From Bacteroidetes bacterium UBA2364 (GTDB taxonomy: Bacteria; Bacteroidota; Rhodothermia; Rhodothermales; UBA2364), in NCBI GenBank assembly GCA_002344075.1, contig DDTM01000049.1, positions 1 to 55,993 on the forward strand: a stretch of DNA of 55,993 nt, in the 5' to 3' direction. The translations under genes and the position numbers were made by a program. Under the pieces are notes generated by a model. That model made no database searches. It was not told the origin of the DNA and saw only the letters and a program-made list of their open reading frames with translations. This document shows, in pieces, positions 7,064 through 15,041 of this stretch; position 1 is the first letter of the stretch; each line of letters begins with the position of its first letter.

Positions 7064-9280
7064 TCAGATGCTCCGCATATTAAAGGGTTCTGTAGGATCT
7101 GTTTTGGGAAGCTGAAGCCCAACTTGTTTATTATACCAGTCATCAGGCACAACCAAAGGTGAGTGTCCTATTTTCTTTAGAGGATTCTCTGGTACACCTT
7201 CTAATGCAGGCATTTTTCCATATAGGTGCCTTATTGAATTCCACGTGACTGGTATTTCAAGGTTTTGTCTAAACTCACTACGTGGCTTGCGGTACGAGCC
7301 AACATCTTTATGCCGAATCACGCAAGCTGATTCTACTTCCAATACGTCCATAAGTACAGTTCTTGGGTGGTGGCATAGATTATAAATGACCCATTGATCT
7401 TGTTGGAAAATCAAATGCCCATCTATACTTACCAGATTAAAAGTTTCATCCGGATAAACGCGATCAATTAAAGATTGCAGTTTTGTTTCCTCTAATAATC
7501 CCCCGTGATCTGGCAAGACTTCAAAACTGCGATCCAGAATGTCTTTCTGATAAGGCAGAGCGCTTTTGGGGGCTTCTGGAGGTGCAATCACATGTACAGG
7601 TTTGTAATGTCCAATGCTTTGTTTGGTACGTTTTCTGTTCACACGGCCAAAACGTTGAATAAGCGCATCCAATGGTGCACAAGCTGTTATCATTCGATCA
7701 AAGCTAATGTCTAAGCTGACTTCTACAACTTGGGTAGCACACACGATACAAGGACCAGTTTTTTTGTTAAACTCTTGAATATCATCCTCTAACCTTGCAC
7801 GATCTTTGCGTCTGAACCGACTATGAATCAGCATTGAGGGGACATCCGGATACTTGTTTTTTAACTCTGTAAACCAAAACTGAGCATCCATTACCCTGTT
7901 TTGAACAATTAAGATTCGTTCCTTACTTGTGATAGCCTCTTCTACGATATCATAGATATGTTCATGCTTTTCAACTTTATAGACCTGATGTCTATTGAAT
8001 TGTGTCAGCACATGATCAGGCAAAGTGACTTCAAGTACGTTCTCATGCCCGCCCAATAAGTCAATAATATGATTTTTGAGCAGTGTTGGAATTGTAGCGG
8101 TACCTACATGGATCCTACATCCCAAAGCCTTTAAGGTCTTAATAATCTCAAGTACCATTGCTTGGGACTCTTCCCGATAAACATGCACTTCATCTAAGAT
8201 TACATCTTTCTCCGCGACATCTAATGCAACGGCTTCGTAACCGTTCATTCCAAAAATCAAGCAGGCTAATTGATGCGGCGTCATAACCTTTATGCTTGCA
8301 CCCGGATGTCTTTGAAGGTGTGTTTCTTCCAACGTGTTATCCTTATTCACCGTAATTCTTGAAGCGGCATGAACCCGTCGAATATCTGTATCAGGTAAAT
8401 CGTGACGTATTCTATCAAACATTGCATTGATAGAAGCTTGAAATGGGAGGGTGTAAAAAAGCCGACCTTGGCATCGTCTTAATAGATAGTCTGTTTTACC
8501 TGCACCAGTTGGAGCAATGACAAGTGTGTGTGGTTTTTGGCTCGAAGCAGGGAGGAGTGAAAGAGGATAGAGGTTGTCTTTTCGATTTTCATAATATGAC
8601 AGGTCTGGTTGTTTATAGAAGCAACTTACAGCGTCCATTGTTTTGTGCATACGATCTGATGCAAAATGATCCGCTCCCATCAATAAACCTCTCCATCGTG
8701 ACCAACCTATTTGTAAGTTGTCACAATAATCAAGGGTATAGTTAAACGCTTCCTTAGCTTCTTGAATAGAAATAGGATTTGTTTGAATGTTGAACTCCTT
8801 TGCAACCCGTAAAGCTTTGGGCATCCATGTTTCCCAGTCTTGAGCATGTCGGTTAAAAACAGTTTGTTCGCCTCCAATAATTTTTTCAACTAAGTCCAAT
8901 AATCCTCTCTCTCTTCTATCATGTTGAACGGATTTATGATGCCCAATAACCATTTCAATGAGCACATCCCATTCTTCTTTGGGGAAAAGAGGAAGGAATA
9001 AGATTGAGGAAATTTCATGGCGATGAGGGCAGGCTGTATTCTCTGCCAAGTCCATTTCGGTTAACTGATCTGAAACCACTTTTTGAAAAAAAGGATGGGC
9101 TTTGCCTAAATCATGCAAGATGGCTCCTTTCTTAGCCAATGAAACGTCAAAGCCATGCACAGGGCTTAAATGAAAACTCATATATTCAATGGCTTGCATG
9201 ACATGCAAGGTGTGATCGAATAAGGATAGATTACCCTGATCAATGCTTTTTGCTAATAGAGGCTTCATGATCGGGTTCAT
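7064..9280 (-). CDS. cas3: CRISPR-associated helicase-nuclease Cas3
   Basis: A 738-residue Cas3 with both enzymatic halves. The N-terminal HD nuclease has His23, the HD pair at 56-57 (ILHDLGKAHPFF) and IGHHKS. The SF2 helicase part shows Walker A APTGAGKT (256-263), the DEVH box (363-366), a motif V region VVEVSLDISFD and motif VI QRFGRVNRK. Cas3 unwinds and degrades the non-target DNA strand after target recognition. Its start overlaps the end of cas5 by 4 nt (ATGA), and cas8 follows after 3 bp, so cas5-cas3-cas8 is one tightly coupled unit. All key motifs are intact. Confidence 0.97.
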   Translation of the reverse strand: MNPIMKPLLAKSIDQGNLSLFDHTLHVMQAIEYMSFHLSPVHGFDVSLAKKGAILHDLGKAHPFFQKVVSDQLTEMDLAENTACPHRHEISSILFLPLFPKEEWDVLIEMVIGHHKSVQHDRRERGLLDLVEKIIGGEQTVFNRHAQDWETWMPKALRVAKEFNIQTNPISIQEAKEAFNYTLDYCDNLQIGWSRWRGLLMGADHFASDRMHKTMDAVSCFYKQPDLSYYENRKDNLYPLSLLPASSQKPHTLVIAPTGAGKTDYLLRRCQGRLFYTLPFQASINAMFDRIRHDLPDTDIRRVHAASRITVNKDNTLEETHLQRHPGASIKVMTPHQLACLIFGMNGYEAVALDVAEKDVILDEVHVYREESQAMVLEIIKTLKALGCRIHVGTATIPTLLKNHIIDLLGGHENVLEVTLPDHVLTQFNRHQVYKVEKHEHIYDIVEEAITSKERILIVQNRVMDAQFWFTELKNKYPDVPSMLIHSRFRRKDRARLEDDIQEFNKKTGPCIVCATQVVEVSLDISFDRMITACAPLDALIQRFGRVNRKRTKQSIGHYKPVHVIAPPEAPKSALPYQKDILDRSFEVLPDHGGLLEETKLQSLIDRVYPDETFNLVSIDGHLIFQQDQWVIYNLCHHPRTVLMDVLEVESACVIRHKDVGSYRKPRSEFRQNLEIPVTWNSIRHLYGKMPALEGVPENPLKKIGHSPLVVPDDWYNKQVGLQLPKTDPTEPFNMRSI

Positions 9281-9846
9281 GAGTTTTTATCTAATGGGTT
9301 TCCTGAAATTCTTAAACTCCCATACATGGGTTCTGCTTCTTTAAAGCGGTTAAAGCCAACAAGGAAAGACGTATCTGATTGCCCAAATAAGAGTTCAAAG
9401 CCGCTTAGCGCATTAAATTCTTCAGGGGTCATGATAAATACCTCCTCTTCTGGTAACATCACATCTTCGTTTCGACAAAGGCAAAGATGTTGCAATGTTG
9501 CTTTTTTAGCATCATCAACGGTTGGAAAAGCCAGATACAATACAGGTTCAATCATAACACCCCTCTTTAGAATAGAACGATGGCGACTAACTGTCATGAT
9601 TTTATCCGTGCCTTTGCCAGAGCTTTTTTTCGTGCTTCCTTTAGGCTGGGTCTGTTCTTGCTGAATAGCAATATTGATATAAGAAATACAATGGCGAAGA
9701 ATGTCTGAGACTTCTAGCTTGATCTTCATACCTTCAATAATGCTTGGTGTGAGGAATTGTTGGGTTAATGTTTCCTCATCTCTTACGGCTGTCCATGGTT
9801 TGATAAATCCAAATGGCCCCGTGTATTTAACGACGTAGTATTTCAT
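9277..9846 (-). CDS. cas5: CRISPR-associated protein Cas5
   Basis: A 189-residue Cas5, which caps the 5' handle of the crRNA in the effector complex. After the first beta strand (MKYYVVKYTGPFGFIKPW) comes LTQQFLTPSIIEGMKIKLE, a pattern typical of Cas5 proteins. A Lys/Ser/Gly-rich loop sits at about residues 70-85. I chose the ATG at 9846; an ATG two codons upstream (9852) and a GTG at 9870 are also in frame. It lies between cas6 and cas3 and overlaps the cas3 start by 4 nt. A separate Cas6 in the locus means Cas5 is not expected to process the crRNA itself. Confidence 0.85.
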   Translation of the reverse strand: MKYYVVKYTGPFGFIKPWTAVRDEETLTQQFLTPSIIEGMKIKLEVSDILRHCISYINIAIQQEQTQPKGSTKKSSGKGTDKIMTVSRHRSILKRGVMIEPVLYLAFPTVDDAKKATLQHLCLCRNEDVMLPEEEVFIMTPEEFNALSGFELLFGQSDTSFLVGFNRFKEAEPMYGSLRISGNPLDKNS

Positions 9847-9879
9847 GGTCATTAGGTTATAAGTTTGCACATCATTGAA

Positions 9880-10548
9880 TTACCGCAGAGCGCCAAAGCC
9901 ACTGCCGGTGAGGTCTCCTAAGCCCGTTAGCCAGACAAAGTTCAGGGTTTCTGGTGTGCCGTGTACCCATACTGGGCAATTACTGCCTTTATGCTTTAGG
10001 TTCTTGTATTGAATAAGGCGAGGTTTAGCTTTTGGGTAGGCGCGGTCAAAAGCCACTTGCACCTTTAAGTGGTCTCCGGTAAAGCCTGCTTTCTCTAATT
10101 TGCGGCGGAGGGACATGGTGAGTAGTTCATCTGCTTTTGGGTTATCAAAGAGCAGATACGCTTTTGTGTTATCGGGTCGTTTGTCTCGTATCAGGATAGG
10201 GCTATCGGTGTTAAAGCGGTAAGGAGAGCCAAAATTGGGTGTAGGGCATTCTTGTACTTCAATAACGCGAATTCCTTGGAACATGTCTGGATCGCGAATA
10301 ATGCCCATAAGGACTCTTTTTGCTACTTCAATATCCCAAAAGCTTATCTGCCAAGAAACACCATGATCGAACCTTAGCTGGTTGCCAACTTTTCGGCCAC
10401 CATTTAATTGTCCGAAGCTATAAAAGGACTGGTCGTTGTGCAGTTGTTCATCATAGCCCATCCATTTGTGGAGCACGCCTTTTAATTTATACGTATAGTC
10501 AAAGTCTAATCCATTTCTTGGGGGGCTTGCTTTAAGTAGGATTCTCAT
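9880..10548 (-). CDS. cas6: CRISPR RNA endoribonuclease Cas6
   Basis: A 222-residue Cas6 of normal length. The diagnostic C-terminal glycine-rich loop GLGDLTGSGFGAL is present, and the N-terminal strand MRILLKAS plus YKLKGVLHKW fit the first ferredoxin-like fold. A histidine near residue 27 (VLHKWMG) sits where many Cas6 proteins keep the catalytic His. It cuts the repeat RNA 8 nt before each spacer, matching the ATTGAAAT handle. It is the first effector gene and follows the WYL regulator by 95 bp; that gap holds a palindrome. Confidence 0.93.
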   Translation of the reverse strand: MRILLKASPPRNGLDFDYTYKLKGVLHKWMGYDEQLHNDQSFYSFGQLNGGRKVGNQLRFDHGVSWQISFWDIEVAKRVLMGIIRDPDMFQGIRVIEVQECPTPNFGSPYRFNTDSPILIRDKRPDNTKAYLLFDNPKADELLTMSLRRKLEKAGFTGDHLKVQVAFDRAYPKAKPRLIQYKNLKHKGSNCPVWVHGTPETLNFVWLTGLGDLTGSGFGALR

Positions 10549-10617
10549 AGTGATACCCTAAGGTTTGATTAATGGGTTTAAGAGTGATTTAAGAGCAATA
10601 AGGAGCGCGTGTAGGTA

Positions 10618-10634
10618 GTCATATACTTTATGAC
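10618..10634. promoter_or_regulatory. Palindrome upstream of cas6, candidate operator
   Basis: GTCATA-TACTT-TATGAC is a perfect 6-bp inverted repeat in the 95-bp gap between the WYL regulator and cas6. On the minus strand TTGTCA, a plausible -35 element, overlaps it. A further GTCATA half site is at 11639-11644, ahead of the regulator gene itself. This fits a site where the regulator controls cas6 and its own gene; binding is inferred. Confidence 0.42.
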
Positions 10635-10643
10635 AACTGTTTT

Positions 10644-11609
10644 TCACCTTTCATAACTTTCCATTACAGATTTTGCCTCTTCCAAAAGCCTTATTTGCAT
10701 TTTCTTGGGTTGGATCACCTTTATCTTTGCTCCCCAAGAGCGGAGGAAGGCCGCTACCTCGTCGTCGTTGGTGACCAAGAACTTAACAATTAGGCTCCCG
10801 TCCTCATTTTCGGCAAGTACTTCTTGCGAGGCATGGTATTTTTTGGTTTTAAAGTAGGTTGCAACTTCTTTCAAAGCCTGAATTGTCAGGGTGTAGCGGG
10901 TATTTCCGGCCAATTGGCTAAAGCGGTCTTTATAGTGCTGGTCGGGATCGAACGCACGAATTTGGGCATCTTCCATTTCTGGCTCCACGTTTAGGACCCG
11001 CGAGAATTTAAAATCGAGGTACTTCTTGCGCTGATGACACCATGCTACAAATGTCCATGAAGGAAGGTCTATCATCACCGGATCCACCTTTCGGTCTTGG
11101 CTTATCTGTCCACTTTTTCCGGTTTGATAGGTGATGGTTAGGGTTTTATATTCTTTTTTGGCCTTATGGACAGCGAAGAATACTTCGGGACGCATGTTTT
11201 CGAGGGGTGGGTCTCCAAACCGGAAGTGGGCTAAGTCTTCGTGTATTTCGGTTTTCGTATCTGCGTCCAATTCCATTTGTTGGTTCAATGCTGCCAGTAA
11301 CCGGTTGATGTCCTTTGCCAGAGGCGTTCGCATCAGTTGTTGCCGTGCAGCATTCAGGGCCATCAATAAAACCAATTGTTCATTTTTGGTAGCCCGAATG
11401 AGGGATAAAGATGGTTCACGTTTATCCGCATTGAGTACATAAAAAACCTGTTTGCCCTTTTTTACTTTATTTATCATACCTTGCTTCAATAGGTCGTTGA
11501 GGTAGCGATCCAATTGACGAGGAGAACAGCCTACTAAATCAATTAAATCTTGGCGTGAAAGATTTTCTTCTTGGATAATGAACCTTTTGGTTTGCTCGAA
11601 ATCGCTCAT
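10644..11609 (-). CDS. WYL-domain transcriptional regulator of the cas locus
   Basis: A 321-residue protein. Residues about 1-65 form a winged helix-turn-helix (SRQDLIDLVGCSPRQLDRYLNDLLKQG). The central and C-terminal part (about 145-321) fits a WYL ligand-sensing domain with its C-terminal extension (PSWTFVAWCHQRKKYLDFKFSRV, then a barrel and WGAKIKVIQPKKM). WYL regulators often control CRISPR, CBASS and other defence loci by sensing nucleic acid or nucleotide ligands. Its position directly upstream of cas6 on the same strand suggests it controls this locus. It ends 95 bp before cas6. Confidence 0.85.
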   Translation of the reverse strand: MSDFEQTKRFIIQEENLSRQDLIDLVGCSPRQLDRYLNDLLKQGMINKVKKGKQVFYVLNADKREPSLSLIRATKNEQLVLLMALNAARQQLMRTPLAKDINRLLAALNQQMELDADTKTEIHEDLAHFRFGDPPLENMRPEVFFAVHKAKKEYKTLTITYQTGKSGQISQDRKVDPVMIDLPSWTFVAWCHQRKKYLDFKFSRVLNVEPEMEDAQIRAFDPDQHYKDRFSQLAGNTRYTLTIQALKEVATYFKTKKYHASQEVLAENEDGSLIVKFLVTNDDEVAAFLRSWGAKIKVIQPKKMQIRLLEEAKSVMESYER

Positions 11610-12092
11610 GGGTTCTCTATGTTTTACTATCTGGCCCCGTCATAGCTGAATATAGTATGGATGGGAACAGAACATTAGACTGCTGCATTCGATGTTTGTC
11701 TATTGTTGTATTTGGTTGGTATTTTTTTGGGGCTATTACAAATTAAGCTGTTTAGGTATAAGAATAAAGTAGGGATAAAAATATTTTGGCAATTTGTAGT
11801 CACTTTTCCTATAAGTCGTTAAAAACTGATTACTCTCAGCCAGAAGGTACTTTTGGAGAAGCTGCCCATCTCCACTGTGTACAGTGTTTTGCATGAAAGA
11901 AAAGTCTTTACGGAACGTCTTTTTGGAGCATTGGCTCCATTGAAGCCTGTTTATGAGAAGCCCTACTTTGAAAAAACACCCGGATACATCAAGCCCACAA
12001 GAACTTAATGAAGCAGTAATAAGCCAAGACTTATTTTGATGTATAAACTCAATGCCATATAATCAATTCTTCCAAACCATTGTTTATTAAAG
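11610..12092. other. Intergenic region with a possible gene remnant
   Basis: A 483-bp gap between the divergent WYL regulator and the TonB receptor. It contains the half site GTCATA (11639) and a 60-codon open stretch without a start (11826-12008, plus strand) described separately. I looked for a cobalamin riboswitch ahead of the receptor and did not see the B12 box. Confidence 0.5.
11826..12008 (+). pseudogene. Protein-like open stretch lacking a start codon
   Basis: From CTG at 11826 to TAA at 12006-12008 the plus strand reads a 60-residue protein-like segment (LEKLPISTVYSVLHERKV, then KPVYEKPYFEKTPGYIKP). It has no ATG and is preceded by an in-frame stop. The balanced composition resembles the end of a decayed gene more than random DNA, but no family is recognised. 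It could also be chance. Confidence 0.22.
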
Positions 12093-13994
12093 ATGAAGCA
12101 TATTTTATTTTTGAAAAGGAGTCTTCACTTATCGGCAGTGATGACCTTGGCATTTGCGGTAATTCCTCATTCGAATGCACAAAGCCCCGTTTGGCCGGAT
12201 ACAGTCGTCATTACAGCCACGCGGTATCCGGTGGACAAGCGGCTTACTGGAAGGCGGGTAGAGGTGGTTAGTGCCGAGCAACTCAGAAGCCTTCCCGCAG
12301 CGACGGTAGATGAAGTCCTGCGCAGTGTGGGGGGAATGGAGGTACAATCGCGGGGTGGTTTTGGCGTACAAAGTGATTTTACGATACGCGGATCGGGATT
12401 TAATGGCGTCCTGATTTTGATTGACGGTGTTCGGTTTAACGATCCTCAAACCGGTCATTTTGCTTCCGATTTGCCTATCCCTGTGTCGGAGATTGAGCGG
12501 ATTGAAGTATTGCGTGGGCCTGCTTCGGCACTTTATGGCCCCGATGCCCTTGGTGGTGTGGTACACATTATCACCAAAACGGCGGCCAATCCAAGGCCCA
12601 AAGCACAGGCTCACGCCACGTATGGTAGTAACGATTATCGAAGCTATGGTGGGTTTTATAGTTATAAATTGTTTAATACCCGCTTAGGAGGGGCACACCA
12701 AAGCCAGCGAAGTGACGGCCAAGTGATTGCAAAGGCCGACGGATCTCCGGTTTTACGACAGGGTGTACCACTACGTACCGATTTCGACCAGCGGGCCTCG
12801 ACGTTCGCCGTTCGCCATCGTTTCGAGAGTAGTGTTCTTAATTTTCGGACGGCGTATGACAAGCGGGATTTTAGTGCATGGCACTTTTATTCTGCTTCTC
12901 CCGCAGACAGTGCCCGCGAAGCGACCAAAACTTGGTGGAACCAACTGAGTTTATCTCGCGATTTGGGTGACGGCTCTTGGACACTTTCCGGTGCATACCG
13001 CAAGCATTGGGATGAGTACCGCTTTAATCCGATTAGTCTTGCAAATGAAAGTACCAGCCGGCAGTGGGTGATAAACTGGACAGTCTTGCAGCCAATAGGC
13101 GACAAACTCACGGTTTCTGGTGGCATTACAGGTGAGCAGCGCAGCATAGAAAGCAATAGTTTGGGCAAGCATTCAGACCAGCAGGGAGGGGTTTTTGCGA
13201 CTATATTGGCCACACCGTTCGAACATATCAGTATAACACTTGGAGGTCGAGCAGATTATGATCCGAATTATGGGTTTCAAACTTCGCCTGCTGCCAGTTT
13301 GGCATATGTTTTGAATAAAGCCACCCTACGTGCCCATGTTGGTCGGGCGATCCGTGCGCCGGGATATACCGAACGGTTTTTAAACAGTACCCTGAGCAAC
13401 CCAATCGGTCGAAATATTGGCAATCCGGATTTGAAACCAGAGTCTGCTTGGTCGCGGGAAGTCGGGGTTGATTATTATGCCACCCCTGTGCTTACCCTTC
13501 AGGCCACCGTTTTTTTGCGGGATACCGAGGATTTGATTGATTACACCAAAACGGGTGCCGGAGACCTGAACTGGGTTGCACGGAACATTGTTTCGGTTCA
13601 GACGAAAGGGTTTGAGATGGATGCCCAATACCAGAAGAAATTAGGCCGCCGTAGTGATTTACAGTTGAGTGGGAGTTATACGTTTCTGGATGCCAATTTT
13701 CAGCAAGAACCGGGTGTTTCCTATAAATATGTTTTGAGCAATGCCCGTCAAATATTACAAGCTCAGGGGCGTTATACCCGCAACCGAATGACTTACTCGT
13801 TACAACAATTATGGAAAGAACCCCTTGTTGGGAAGCGGTATGCGGTAACCAACCTGCGAGCGGAACTGAAGCCATTTAGATTGTTTGGTATTCGGTTCTA
13901 CGGAGAAGTCCGTAACTTGACGAACGAAAAATACACGGAAATATTTGATGCGCCCATGCCGCAGCGTTGGTGGATGTTTGGCATCCGTTATTAA
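12093..13994 (+). CDS. TonB-dependent outer-membrane receptor, BtuB-like
   Basis: A 633-residue outer-membrane receptor. A signal peptide (about residues 1-29, ending SNAQ) is followed by a TonB-box-like DTVVITATR, the plug domain (about 38-150, with VDEVLRSVGGMEV, LILIDGVRFND, IERIEVLRGPASALYGPDALGG) and a 22-strand-type barrel ending in WWMFGIRY with the C-terminal aromatic. The plug motifs place it in the BtuB/colicin-type receptor group, which takes up cobalamin or metal complexes; the substrate is not shown. No ABC transporter or cobalamin gene is adjacent. It is followed by a secreted protein gene after 32 bp. Confidence 0.92.
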   Translation: MKHILFLKRSLHLSAVMTLAFAVIPHSNAQSPVWPDTVVITATRYPVDKRLTGRRVEVVSAEQLRSLPAATVDEVLRSVGGMEVQSRGGFGVQSDFTIRGSGFNGVLILIDGVRFNDPQTGHFASDLPIPVSEIERIEVLRGPASALYGPDALGGVVHIITKTAANPRPKAQAHATYGSNDYRSYGGFYSYKLFNTRLGGAHQSQRSDGQVIAKADGSPVLRQGVPLRTDFDQRASTFAVRHRFESSVLNFRTAYDKRDFSAWHFYSASPADSAREATKTWWNQLSLSRDLGDGSWTLSGAYRKHWDEYRFNPISLANESTSRQWVINWTVLQPIGDKLTVSGGITGEQRSIESNSLGKHSDQQGGVFATILATPFEHISITLGGRADYDPNYGFQTSPAASLAYVLNKATLRAHVGRAIRAPGYTERFLNSTLSNPIGRNIGNPDLKPESAWSREVGVDYYATPVLTLQATVFLRDTEDLIDYTKTGAGDLNWVARNIVSVQTKGFEMDAQYQKKLGRRSDLQLSGSYTFLDANFQQEPGVSYKYVLSNARQILQAQGRYTRNRMTYSLQQLWKEPLVGKRYAVTNLRAELKPFRLFGIRFYGEVRNLTNEKYTEIFDAPMPQRWWMFGIRY

Positions 13995-14026
13995 TAATAC
14001 TTCACAACCCTAACCCCTTGTTTTAC

Positions 14027-14854
14027 ATGCGCCTATTTTCCTTCTTGGTTTTTTTCCCAATCTTCGTTTTGGCCCAGTATCCCGACATGCAAACCGGACA
14101 AATTCGCACGACCGACGCTACGGAGTTGGTGCGCGACCTTACGACCCGCGTGGTTGTTTCCAATATTCCCAAGAAACAAAAACTGCCTGTAATTACTTGT
14201 GTTCAAACAAATCCGAGTGATGACTCACAGTGGGTTTGGACCAAATGGGAAGGACGATTTGGGTATGTATCGGTTAAAACGATTTCACCTGAGCGTGGTA
14301 CCAAATTAGAATGTCGGCCATTTCAGCGGCTCGCCCAGGCTGTTTATGACATTGAGCAACCGAAAATTGAAACAGAAGCGGCCCTACGCAGCAATCAAGA
14401 ACTTCCGTTTTTAGATACCTACCTTTCGTTTGTATGGAATACTTATTTATCGGATGGCATGCCCGTGATTCAGGAAATGAATGTTTATGCAGGCGATAAG
14501 GCAAATACCCTGAACTTGTATTTTAAAACCTTGAATTGTCATCCTAAACAGCCCGTTAAGAACCTGAAACTCTGGGTGACACCCATAGATCATAAAAACA
14601 AAATCCTTACTGCGGCCACTAAAACGATGACGGCGAAAGGGCCACTGGATCCAGGCTGCGCTACTTCTGAATTTAAATTCATGGGTATTCCCGCGGGTAA
14701 GAATCCGAAAGATGCCAAATTAACCCGTATTGAATTTGAATATGCCGATGGTAAAAAAGTGCAGCTACGAAATAAAGATGTGGAAAAGGTATTGGGTTGT
14801 GGGTTGAAAAAAGAAATTTGTTTGGCCGCCTTTGATCGGGAATATGGCGAATGA
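14027..14854 (+). CDS. Secreted protein of unknown function, receptor-linked
   Basis: A 275-residue protein with a signal peptide (MRLFSFLVFFPIFVLAQ). I chose the ATG at 14027 because it gives this signal and avoids overlap with the receptor; an upstream start at 13967 would overlap it. The mature part is beta-rich with several cysteines (for example in VITCVQTN, KLECRPF, GCGLKKEICL) that may form disulfides. No family recognised. It is 32 bp after the TonB receptor on the same strand, so the two are likely co-transcribed and it could be a periplasmic partner. Confidence 0.75.
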   Translation: MRLFSFLVFFPIFVLAQYPDMQTGQIRTTDATELVRDLTTRVVVSNIPKKQKLPVITCVQTNPSDDSQWVWTKWEGRFGYVSVKTISPERGTKLECRPFQRLAQAVYDIEQPKIETEAALRSNQELPFLDTYLSFVWNTYLSDGMPVIQEMNVYAGDKANTLNLYFKTLNCHPKQPVKNLKLWVTPIDHKNKILTAATKTMTAKGPLDPGCATSEFKFMGIPAGKNPKDAKLTRIEFEYADGKKVQLRNKDVEKVLGCGLKKEICLAAFDREYGE

Positions 14855-14880
14855 GTTTTAGGGCATTAATGCATGGAAAA

Positions 14881-14905
14881 GTTCCATAGGAGCCGCATCA
14901 TACGA
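14881..14905. repeat. Short dispersed repeat, copy 1
   Basis: GTTCCATAGGAGCCG followed by CATCATACGA resembles the element at 16911-16935 (17 of 25 positions, with CATCATACGA identical). Its centre TCC-ATA-GGA is a small palindrome. It lies in the convergent gap after the secreted protein gene. Confidence 0.4.
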
Positions 14906-15041
14906 GAATCCATCTGATCAGCATAAAACGTGAAAGAGGTATTCTCTTGGTAATTCAGGGGGGGCCCTCGCTAAGGGGGGAGACAATGCTACTCCGCTGA
15001 AGTTGAGTGAACCATAACCTTCCTTGAGGGATCAGTCCGAA

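Noticed and set aside
11610..12092. Cobalamin riboswitch before the BtuB-like receptor
   Set aside because: No B12 box or matching stem pattern was found in the gap.
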